24,901 nucleotides of DNA, from positions 1 through 24,901 of the forward strand of contig CAZXOP010000015.1 of the NCBI GenBank assembly GCA_964642235.1. Direction: 5' to 3'. Below the pieces are notes generated by a model. That model was not told the origin of the DNA. It searched no databases and saw nothing but the letters and a program-made list of their open reading frames with translations. The position numbers and the translations under genes were made by a program. Every line of letters begins with the position of its first letter. Position 1 is the stretch's first letter. This document shows positions 7,465-13,848 of the stretch, piece by piece. This stretch comes from CAYSND01 sp964642235 (GTDB taxonomy: Bacteria > Bacteroidota > Bacteroidia > Bacteroidales > UBA932).

Positions 7465-8391
7465 TTATTTCCTATTTTTCCTCCCTTGTTGAATCATCTG
7501 CCAGCTATTAAAGAGGTTCTGCCATAGGACATAAGTTGCGGGTACGACAGAAGAGAGGGGGTTTAGATATGTCTGTGCCATCCAGATAGCTAAGACCGTA
7601 TTTTTCTGACCGAGTGCTTGTCCCCCTGTTATCTTATCTCCATATTTACCCCCTATCCATCTTCCGAAGCCAAACTGGATAAGACACTGCACAATAGAGA
7701 TCCCCCCTAATCCTATAATAATCCCTATTTTGGAGCTCTCCTGAAGTAAAATATAGTCAATAGTCTGCCCCATTGCCACAGTTAAAGTTATCGCCCAAAG
7801 GTAGAAGGGAAGCATCTTCCTTTTTACTATGAAACTTGTGGTTTTGGGGAGACTCTTTTGAAAAACAAAAGCCAATACCATAGGAAAAAGTATCACCGGA
7901 GCCACTTTTTTAAGTATAATCAGACAAGAGTGCCAGAATGTAATCCCCTCGTTAAAACCTATTAAAGAGAAGGCAATAGGGGCTACCACAGCTATAACAA
8001 TATTACATAATATCGTATATGAAACCATAGATGCCATACTCCCTCCGAGCACCACCGCTATAACAGTGGCAGAAACCGCCGTAGGAGCGAGCACCCCCAT
8101 CATAGCCCCCTGGGCAAGAACTCCATCAAAGGGGATAAAAATGAAGTAAAAAATGGCTGCTACGACCAACTGAAACCCTATTAACCAAACATGTAACTTC
8201 TCTATGCGAATCTTCTTGAAATCCATATCGCAAAGGGTTACAAATAGGATAAGGAAAATAAGGAAAGGGGTAACAGGTTTTAGTGAGGCAAAAAAATCAT
8301 GGAAAACAATACCAAATAGAATAGCAAAAGGTAAGACATACGGTCTTACCTTTTGTGAATCAATGTGTGGTAAGTTAATTTTCGTTTTCAG
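7465..8391 (-). CDS. Bile acid:sodium symporter (BASS)-type membrane transporter with probable CTG start
   Basis: Probable 308 residues starting at CTG (8389-8391), 3 bp after the EF-G2 stop. No ATG, GTG or TTG exists in frame before the ATG at 8226. The upstream frame nevertheless encodes convincing family sequence: VRPYVLPFAILFGIVFHDFF, then LKPVTPFLIFLILFVTLC, two transmembrane helices that an 8226 start would lose. ATT codons (8362-8364, 8377-8379) are alternatives. Later helices include GAMMGVLAPTAVSATVIAVV and VLGGSMASMVSYTILCNIVI, typical of BASS permeases of about 300 residues. Substrate unknown: a small organic anion by family analogy. The last codons lie in the 51-bp repeat, and the insertion changed the C-terminus from RKNKNI to RKNRK. 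Probably co-transcribed with EF-G2. Confidence 0.75.
   Translation of the reverse strand: MKTKINLPHIDSQKVRPYVLPFAILFGIVFHDFFASLKPVTPFLIFLILFVTLCDMDFKKIRIEKLHVWLIGFQLVVAAIFYFIFIPFDGVLAQGAMMGVLAPTAVSATVIAVVLGGSMASMVSYTILCNIVIAVVAPIAFSLIGFNEGITFWHSCLIILKKVAPVILFPMVLAFVFQKSLPKTTSFIVKRKMLPFYLWAITLTVAMGQTIDYILLQESSKIGIIIGLGGISIVQCLIQFGFGRWIGGKYGDKITGGQALGQKNTVLAIWMAQTYLNPLSSVVPATYVLWQNLFNSWQMIQQGRKNRK
7473..7523. repeat. 51-bp direct repeat, right copy (current transporter 3' end)
   Basis: Identical to 6261-6311 over 51 bp. This copy is the functional 3' end of the transporter; the frame ends just beyond it in the inserted unit with AGG AAA TAA (stop 7465-7467). The repeat period is 1212 bp, of which 1161 bp (6312-7472) is unique insert. 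Confidence 0.95.
8325..8355 (-). terminator. Perfect 13-bp hairpin after EF-G2, within the first codons of the transporter (terminator or attenuator)
   Basis: CAAAAGGTAAGAC (8325-8337), loop ATACG, GTCTTACCTTTTG (8343-8355): a perfect 13-bp stem with a 5-base loop. It starts about 40 bp after the EF-G2 stop. On the minus strand the descending arm ends in CCTTTTG followed by CTATTCTATTTGG, only moderately U-rich, so it is not a textbook intrinsic terminator. It lies inside the transporter reading frame, which suggests attenuation between the two genes or control of transporter translation. Confidence 0.6.
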
Positions 8392-8394
8392 AGC

Positions 8395-10548
8395 TTACTC
8401 GTCTTTTTCTTCTTCCATATAAGCCTTTAAGAGCTTATCCTGAACATCTGAAGGAACTTGCGAGTACTCTGCAAACTCCATAGTAAAGGTAGCACGACCT
8501 GAGGTCAATGAGCTTAGAGTGGTAGAGTACTTGTAAAGTTCTGCAAGAGGAACTCTTGCTTTTAGAACTTCAAACCCTTTCACACTACTCATCCCCTCTA
8601 TCATGGCACGACGGTTCTGAAGGTCAGACATCACATCACCCATGTAGTCGCCGGGAACTAATATCTCTATATTATAGATAGGCTCCATAATCTTAGGACC
8701 TGCTTTTCTAAATGCCTCTTTAAAAGCATTTCTACCTGCAAGTTTAAAAGAGATCTCATTGGAGTCAACGGGGTGCATCTTTCCGTCATAAACATATACG
8801 CGGATATCACGAGCATAAGATCCTGTAAGAGGACCCTCTTCCATCTTCTCCATAAGCCCTTTTAGAATAGCAGGCATAAAACGAGCATCAATAGAACCAC
8901 CCACGATACAGTTATAATATTCGAGTTTTCCACCCCAATCCATAGTATATTCGTCCTTCCCCTTAATATTTAGAACCAACTCTTTCCCATCAACTTTAAA
9001 GCGGTTATTCTGGGGAGCTCCCTCAACATAAGGCTCGATAAGAAGATGTACTTCTCCAAACTGACCTGCACCACCTGACTGCTTCCTATGACGGTAATCT
9101 GCTGCTGCTACTTTAGTAATGGTCTCTCTGTAGGAAATTCTCGGAGCATATAGTTCTACTTCGATTTTATAATCATTATTTATATGCCATTTAAGCATGT
9201 TAATATGATGCTCTCCCTGTCCGCTTAGGATGGTCTGTTTAAGCTCCTTAGCATACTGAACTATGATGGTGGGGTCTTCTGCTGCTGCTCTAGTGAGTAT
9301 CTCACTTAGTTTCTCATCATCTTTTTCTGATAGAGGTTTAATAGCGGTTCTGAATTTAGCTTGAGGGAATTCGATAGGTGTGAATGTCCACTCCTGAGAA
9401 GGGAGACAGAGAGTCTGATTAGTCTTAACAGTTTTAAGTTTAACTGTACATCCTAAATCTCCTGCCACCATTTCAGAAACTTTCTCTTTCTTCCTTCCTG
9501 CCACAGAATAGATGGCAGAGATTCTCTCCTTAGCACCGGTAACGGGGTTAACAAGATCTATCCCTTCAGTAAGCTTACCTGACATTACTTTGAAATAAGA
9601 GACATCACCTAAGTGCTGTTCTACTGCTGTCTTGTAAACAAATATAGCAGCGGGACCTTTTGCGTCACAAACTACCTCTTTTCCGTCAGTAAGAAGATTT
9701 TTCTCCCCAACAGGAGAAGGAGCTACTTCTATAATAAACTCCATTATTCTCTTAACTCCAATATCTTTTTTAGCAGAGAGACAGAAAACAGGAACAAAGC
9801 CTCCTGTGCGGAATCCCATAGCAAGACCTTTTATCATCTCTTCATAAGAGAGATCACCTTGGTCAAAGAATTTCTCCATAAGTGCCTCGTCGCTTTCAGC
9901 AGCCATCTCCATAAGAGCTGCTCTAAGTTCATCTGCTTCATCTTTATACTCGGCAGGTATCTCATGTTCCTCTCTCGTACCATTATCATCGGTGAACTTA
10001 TACATCTTCATCTTAACGACATCGACGAACGAGTTAAAAGAGGCACCGGGGTTAATAGGAAACTGTGCCAAAACAAGTTTTCCACCAAACACCTGCTTTA
10101 ATGCGTCAATGCTCCCATCCCAATTAGCTTTTTCTGAATCGAGTTGGTTAACAGCGACCATCATAGGCTTATGATGCTGCTCTGCATATCTTGCAAATAT
10201 CTCTGTCCCAACCTCTACCCCCTGCTGAGAGTTAACCAGCATAAGGCCTGTGTCTGTTACTTTAAAGCCTGATATCACACCACCTATAAAATCATCAGAT
10301 CCGGGAGTATCTATAACATTCAGCTTGTTATCCATAAACTCTGCGTAGAGTGGAGTGGAGTAGATAGAGCGCTGATAAATTTGTTCAACTTCCGTGTTGT
10401 CACTAACAGTGCTTTTTGCCTCAACGGTTCCGCGACGGTCAATAACTTTACCCTCATACAGCATAGCTTCAGAAAAAGTCGTTTTACCTGATTTGGAACT
10501 ACCCAGCAGCACCACATTTCTGATGTTTCCGGTTTGGTATGTTTTCAT
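8395..10548 (-). CDS. fusA2: Non-canonical elongation factor G (EF-G2), GTPase residues lost
   Basis: 717 residues with the full EF-G domain order: G domain, beta barrel (about 300-380), domains III-V (EGPLTGSYARDIRVYVYDGK, then AGPKIMEPIYNIEILVPGDY). The nucleotide site departs from canonical EF-G. The P-loop is GSSKSGKT (16-23) rather than GHIDAGKT. Switch I lacks the RGITI motif. Switch II reads DTPGSDDF (80-87), with Ser84 where the catalytic His should be; G4 is NQLD instead of NKMD. Bacteroides EF-G2 paralogues lacking GTPase activity are known to support slow, energy-saving translocation during starvation and gut colonisation; this looks like an orthologue. A good promoter precedes it. 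The transporter follows after 3 bp, with a hairpin between. Confidence 0.92.
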   Translation of the reverse strand: MKTYQTGNIRNVVLLGSSKSGKTTFSEAMLYEGKVIDRRGTVEAKSTVSDNTEVEQIYQRSIYSTPLYAEFMDNKLNVIDTPGSDDFIGGVISGFKVTDTGLMLVNSQQGVEVGTEIFARYAEQHHKPMMVAVNQLDSEKANWDGSIDALKQVFGGKLVLAQFPINPGASFNSFVDVVKMKMYKFTDDNGTREEHEIPAEYKDEADELRAALMEMAAESDEALMEKFFDQGDLSYEEMIKGLAMGFRTGGFVPVFCLSAKKDIGVKRIMEFIIEVAPSPVGEKNLLTDGKEVVCDAKGPAAIFVYKTAVEQHLGDVSYFKVMSGKLTEGIDLVNPVTGAKERISAIYSVAGRKKEKVSEMVAGDLGCTVKLKTVKTNQTLCLPSQEWTFTPIEFPQAKFRTAIKPLSEKDDEKLSEILTRAAAEDPTIIVQYAKELKQTILSGQGEHHINMLKWHINNDYKIEVELYAPRISYRETITKVAAADYRHRKQSGGAGQFGEVHLLIEPYVEGAPQNNRFKVDGKELVLNIKGKDEYTMDWGGKLEYYNCIVGGSIDARFMPAILKGLMEKMEEGPLTGSYARDIRVYVYDGKMHPVDSNEISFKLAGRNAFKEAFRKAGPKIMEPIYNIEILVPGDYMGDVMSDLQNRRAMIEGMSSVKGFEVLKARVPLAELYKYSTTLSSLTSGRATFTMEFAEYSQVPSDVQDKLLKAYMEEEKDE

Positions 10549-10588
10549 ATTCGAAAAAGTAATTTAAATTAATTTTAATAATAGTTGA

Positions 10589-10619
10589 CAAAAATACATA
10601 ATTTTGATTAATTAACAAC
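10589..10619 (-). promoter_or_regulatory. Promoter of EF-G2
   Basis: On the minus strand, -7 box TATTTTTG (10589-10596) and GTTG (-33, 10616-10619) are separated by exactly 19 bp, a good fit to the Bacteroidota housekeeping promoter. The start would be near 10582, giving a leader of about 35 bases rich in A and T. The -33 element lies within the end of the AraC-HTH gene. Confidence 0.65.
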
Positions 10620-10913
10620 CTTTTCCCATTTCCTTTCAAAATCTTTATGAGATTTAAATCCGGATATTTTCCATAAGCATTTATAAGGGATATTATGCTT
10701 CATTAAAAGCTCTCTTGCGAAAAAGAGTCTATTAATAGCCAACATCTCTTTAAACGAGTAATCCATCTCTGTAGAGAAAAGATGGGTGAGTTCTTTAACG
10801 GAGAGATCCAATATCTCCGAGAGGTCTGATAACTTTAGATTAGGGTTTAAGAAAATGTGGTGCAATTCGAACAGTTCGTCGATTTTTTTGCAGATTATTT
10901 GGGTATTATTCAT
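10608..10913 (-). CDS. Stand-alone AraC-type helix-turn-helix mini-protein
   Basis: 101 residues, almost entirely one AraC-family DNA-binding domain. First HTH: LNPNLKLSDLSEILDLSVKE followed by LTHLFSTEMDYSFKEMLAIN, then RLFFARELL. The second HTH (YKCLWKISGFKSHKDFERKW) is degenerate, lacking the usual IA..VGF..S.YF.R.FK pattern in full. There is no sensor domain. The N-terminal text (ELFELHHIFLNPNLKLSDLS) matches the linker and HTH that in Bacteroidota normally follow a 7TM membrane domain. It may regulate the downstream EF-G2 gene, but it could equally be a remnant. No clear promoter of its own was found. Confidence 0.75.
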   Translation of the reverse strand: MNNTQIICKKIDELFELHHIFLNPNLKLSDLSEILDLSVKELTHLFSTEMDYSFKEMLAINRLFFARELLMKHNIPYKCLWKISGFKSHKDFERKWEKVVN

Positions 10914-11047
10914 AACTAAAGGTTTTTAATACGTTTCTATTTCATTGCGAAGATTCAAAAAAAACGAATTGAAATTGACTTTAGGGCACAAAAACTGAAA
11001 ATTTTTACGTTTTTATATTTTAAATCTTTTTATAAAAACTTTTTGTT

Positions 11048-11060
11048 GTTATTTAATAAC
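11048..11060. promoter_or_regulatory. Short AT-rich inverted repeat upstream of the XRE gene (possible operator)
   Basis: GTTAT-TTA-ATAAC, 5-bp arms, in the 193-bp very AT-rich gap (10914-11106) between the divergent AraC-HTH and XRE genes. Its position fits autoregulation by the XRE protein. The arms are short and the region is AT-rich, so chance is a real possibility. Nothing else is evident in this gap. Confidence 0.25.
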
Positions 11061-11093
11061 TTTTAGTTGCTTATACTCGTTTTAATTGCTCCC

Positions 11094-11101
11094 TACATTT
11101 G
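11094..11101 (+). promoter_or_regulatory. -7 box of the XRE regulator gene
   Basis: TACATTTG fits TAnnTTTG and ends 5 bp before the ATG at 11107, implying a leaderless or nearly leaderless message. No TTTG at the standard 19-21 bp distance. This placement makes the upstream TTG (11086) an unlikely start. Confidence 0.45.
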
Positions 11102-11106
11102 TGCTT

Positions 11107-11508
11107 ATGGATAATTCAAGCGTAAAAAATAATATCTTTAAGTTACGAAAAGAGAGGGGGCTTTCTCAAGAAGAGATGGCTCAAAAAATGAATATCTCCA
11201 TAACAGCATATAGGAAATTAGAGAGAGGAAAAACAGCTATAATAAGTGAGAGGCTCTTTCAACTCTCAGATATTTTAGGGGTCAAGGAGACAGATCTTGT
11301 GTTTGGATACAATTTACATAGCAATAGAGAGACCTCTAATAGTGGCGAACTCAATGAAGAGGAGTTAACAGCTCTTGAATATGCAGAACTAAAAGTACTA
11401 CGGGCTCAAAATATTATTTTAAGCGGAGAGGTCGAGACACTACGAGGGTGGCTAAGAGATAAAGAGGAGATTATAAAACTCCTTAGAGAACGCTTAGACA
11501 CAAAATAA
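11107..11508 (+). CDS. XRE-family HTH regulator with C-terminal coiled coil
   Basis: 133 residues from the ATG at 11107. Residues about 5-62 form a Cro/C1-type HTH: IFKLRKERGLSQEEMAQKMN, ITAYRKLERGK, FQLSDILGVKETDLV. The C-terminal third (about 78-133) is a charged helix rich in Leu and Glu (ALEYAELKVLRAQNIILSGE, IIKLLRERL), probably a dimerising coiled coil. Target unknown. The gene is convergent with the phosphate transporter, whose stop lies one base away, so antisense or termination interference is possible. In other Bacteroidota, similar short HTH-plus-coil proteins are usually annotated only as helix-turn-helix proteins. Confidence 0.85.
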   Translation: MDNSSVKNNIFKLRKERGLSQEEMAQKMNISITAYRKLERGKTAIISERLFQLSDILGVKETDLVFGYNLHSNRETSNSGELNEEELTALEYAELKVLRAQNIILSGEVETLRGWLRDKEEIIKLLRERLDTK

Positions 11509-11509
11509 C

Positions 11510-13771
11510 TTATTTACTCTCCACAGATTGTAGTTTATATATGGCTCTTGAAAGGTGTTTAAGAGAGTCTGCCATCTGTAGAGACTCCTGCAACATAACT
11601 TGGTAAAGCATATATATGTTAAGATTGCTTGAATTCTTCTCTTTATGAATCCTCTTGTAAAGATTATCAAGAGCTTTATTTGCATCCTTTTTATAGGCGG
11701 AAATCCTTTTTACCAAAGCTACTAAATCCTTGTCACTACCATTGTTCTTTACGAAATGGAATGTCCCTTCAAAAAGAAGAATTAACTGATCTCTCAGAGG
11801 CATAAACTCATTCTTGCTCTCCTCCGGTAAAAGGTTAAAGTTGTTATCAATATGCTCTTTACAAGGCTCTGTTATTCTTCTGAGAGAATAGAGAAGCTGT
11901 ATGGTGTTATTGCTTGTCAAGTGGAACCATGTAGTGGCTTCAAGACCTATTATAGGATCGACTTTCTGCATCCCCACAAGTTCTTTTCTTCTACTCTTTT
12001 TATATATCTCTTTCTGATCTCCAATAGATTCAGAAAGTTTCTTCATACACCTTCTATCCTGATTGATGAAACAGTCGGTGAGTTTATTATAGAAGTCAGA
12101 AACATAGTTAAGTTCATCTAAAACTGTAATATGGATATGTTTCTTTAAAGGTGCCCAAACTTCTTTAGGATCTTGAGCATTGATTATTTCTGTAAAGAGA
12201 ACATCTTCTTTAGCTGCTTTGGTTTTTTTCTTGAAACGACGATTGCTTATAATTATAACAGCAACTCCCAAAAGAGCCATTCCTATCATTGCTACTATAC
12301 CTCCGTAATACATTATGAGAGCAACGAGGAAACAGGCTATAAATGCAACCCCTGCTGTTAGGAACCACCCCCCGATAACTTGAATAACTCCGGAAACTCT
12401 AAAGACTGCACTCTCTCTTGTCCATGCCTTGTCTGCCAACGAAGAACCCATTGCCACCATAAATGTAACGAAAGTGGTAGAAAGAGGGAGTTTCATAGAG
12501 GTTCCTAAGGCAATAAGCAGTGCTGCTAAAACTAAGTTAACAGAGGCTCTTATCAGGTCATAAGAGGCTCCCTTCTCCATAATCATTTCATCTTTATTAA
12601 ACCTCCCCTCAACCCAGGTGCTTACCCGTTTTGGAGTGTTTTTCACAATCCAATTAGAGGCTTGAATGGTATCTGAAACGACTCTTCTTGCTATTTTGGA
12701 AGAGCTGAAGATCTCTTCACCTTCATTCTGGCGCGAAAGTTCAAGTGAGGTCTTAATAACATTATGTGCTTTTTTAGAGGTTACAAGTGAGTAAACCATT
12801 ACAGCACCTGCCGCAAGCAGAATAAAGACATTGGTATTAGCAGGACTGTTAAGGCTCTCCATCAAGTACCCGTTAACTCCAAGTCCTGTCCCATTTGCCA
12901 TATAGTCATTGAAGGAGGAGAGACCTGCAAGTGGAACTCCGATGAAGTTCACAAGGTCGTTCCCTGCAAAAGCCATTGCGAGAGCAAATGTTCCTAAAAG
13001 AACTACAAACTTAAATACATTCCCTTTAAGGAAATGAACTATCTGCATCAGAATAGTGGAACCTACGAAACAGACTGTAACTATCAAGAAGGCATTATTG
13101 CTTATCCAGTGCTTAACATCATCTGTCATAAACGAGGCATCTTTTGCCCCTTTTATAAGCAAGAAATATAAAATAGAGGTTATTGCCACCCCACCAAAGA
13201 GACCGGCAAACCATTTAAGGTTCTTTTTATAATTGAATGTGAAGATAATTCTCGCTATATACTGAACTAATGTACCGAAGAAGAAGGCAATCGCTATCGA
13301 TAAGAATATCCCGATTATAACCGTTAAAGCTTTATCTGTATTAATCATCTCTGCGAACTGAAGCGCACCGTCAGAAGAGATAGATTTTATCATAGCCAAC
13401 GCTACTGTACCTCCAAGTAGTTCGAAAATCAAAGAGACGGTAGTGGAAGTAGGGAGTCCTAAGGAGTTGAAAATATCGAGCAATACCACATCTGTTACCA
13501 TTACCGCAAGGAAAATACACATCAATTCCCTAAAATAAAAATACTGCGGTAAAAATATCCCGTGACGGGCAATTTCCATCATCCCATTGCTTGATGCTGC
13601 TCCGAAAAAGACCCCTGCGGCAGCTACTGCGAGTACTACTCTGAAAGAGGCTGCTTTAGCACCAAGTGCCGATTGAAGAAAGTTAACTGCATCATTGCTC
13701 ACCCCCACCATTAAGTCAAAAACAGCTAAGCAGAAGATGAAAATTAAAATAATAAGATAAATGTTATCCAT
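11510..13771 (-). CDS. PiT-family inorganic phosphate transporter with PhoU-like tail
   Basis: 753 residues, an inner-membrane low-affinity phosphate carrier. Both PiT half-repeats are visible: GVSNDAVNFLQSALGAKAAS with GLPTSTTVSLIFELLG in the first, and FAGNDLVNFIGVPLAG with KLPLSTTFVTFMVAMGSSLA in the second. After the last helix (about 520) a cytosolic tail of about 220 residues follows (HIHITVLDELNYVSDFYNKL onward). It is helical and PhoU-like, an arrangement common in Bacteroidota PiT proteins. The gene lies 77 bp downstream of the phoR-like gene on the same strand. It has its own -7 box and a direct repeat like a PHO box upstream, so it is probably a direct target of the neighbouring regulator. 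Confidence 0.93.
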   Translation of the reverse strand: MDNIYLIILIFIFCLAVFDLMVGVSNDAVNFLQSALGAKAASFRVVLAVAAAGVFFGAASSNGMMEIARHGIFLPQYFYFRELMCIFLAVMVTDVVLLDIFNSLGLPTSTTVSLIFELLGGTVALAMIKSISSDGALQFAEMINTDKALTVIIGIFLSIAIAFFFGTLVQYIARIIFTFNYKKNLKWFAGLFGGVAITSILYFLLIKGAKDASFMTDDVKHWISNNAFLIVTVCFVGSTILMQIVHFLKGNVFKFVVLLGTFALAMAFAGNDLVNFIGVPLAGLSSFNDYMANGTGLGVNGYLMESLNSPANTNVFILLAAGAVMVYSLVTSKKAHNVIKTSLELSRQNEGEEIFSSSKIARRVVSDTIQASNWIVKNTPKRVSTWVEGRFNKDEMIMEKGASYDLIRASVNLVLAALLIALGTSMKLPLSTTFVTFMVAMGSSLADKAWTRESAVFRVSGVIQVIGGWFLTAGVAFIACFLVALIMYYGGIVAMIGMALLGVAVIIISNRRFKKKTKAAKEDVLFTEIINAQDPKEVWAPLKKHIHITVLDELNYVSDFYNKLTDCFINQDRRCMKKLSESIGDQKEIYKKSRRKELVGMQKVDPIIGLEATTWFHLTSNNTIQLLYSLRRITEPCKEHIDNNFNLLPEESKNEFMPLRDQLILLFEGTFHFVKNNGSDKDLVALVKRISAYKKDANKALDNLYKRIHKEKNSSNLNIYMLYQVMLQESLQMADSLKHLSRAIYKLQSVESK

Positions 13772-13796
13772 ACGGGATGTGTTTAGTATTAAAGGA

Positions 13797-13804
13797 CAAA
13801 AGTA
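13797..13804 (-). promoter_or_regulatory. -7 box of the PiT gene
   Basis: On the minus strand TACTTTTG fits TAnnTTTG, 25 bp before the ATG at 13771. No TTTG occurs 19-21 bp upstream; the nearest are 14 and 25 bp away, inside the direct repeat. A missing -33 fits a promoter that needs an activator. Confidence 0.5.
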
Positions 13805-13815
13805 TCTCTACTATG

Positions 13816-13831
13816 TTACAAAACCATTACA
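13816..13831. promoter_or_regulatory. PHO-box-like direct repeat upstream of the PiT gene
   Basis: TTACA at 13816-13820 and 13827-13831, an 11-bp period, each followed by AAA (TTACAAAACCATTACAAAAC). Direct repeats with an 11-bp period are the known binding architecture of PhoB/PhoP-family winged-helix regulators, and TTACA resembles the Bacillus PhoP half-site. It sits just upstream of the PiT -7 box and next to a phoB/phoR-like pair. Which strand orientation binds is unknown. Confidence 0.5.
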
Positions 13832-13848
13832 AAACAGATAAGAAATTG

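Noticed and set aside
3239..7559. 14-bp inverted match between 3239-3252 (CCCTCTCTTCTGTC) and 7546-7559
   Set aside because: One such match is expected by chance in 25 kb, and the second copy is ordinary transporter coding sequence.
8227..8339. ATG at 8337-8339 (minus) opening a 19-residue hydrophobic frame just before the transporter
   Set aside because: It lies in the hairpin loop and ends within 60 bp. The overlapping frame that joins the transporter encodes the better transmembrane sequence without any frameshift.
9613..10174. Long open frames on the plus strand opposite the EF-G2 gene
   Set aside because: They are antisense to a conserved protein, show no recognisable domain and have no promoter; treated as frame shadows.
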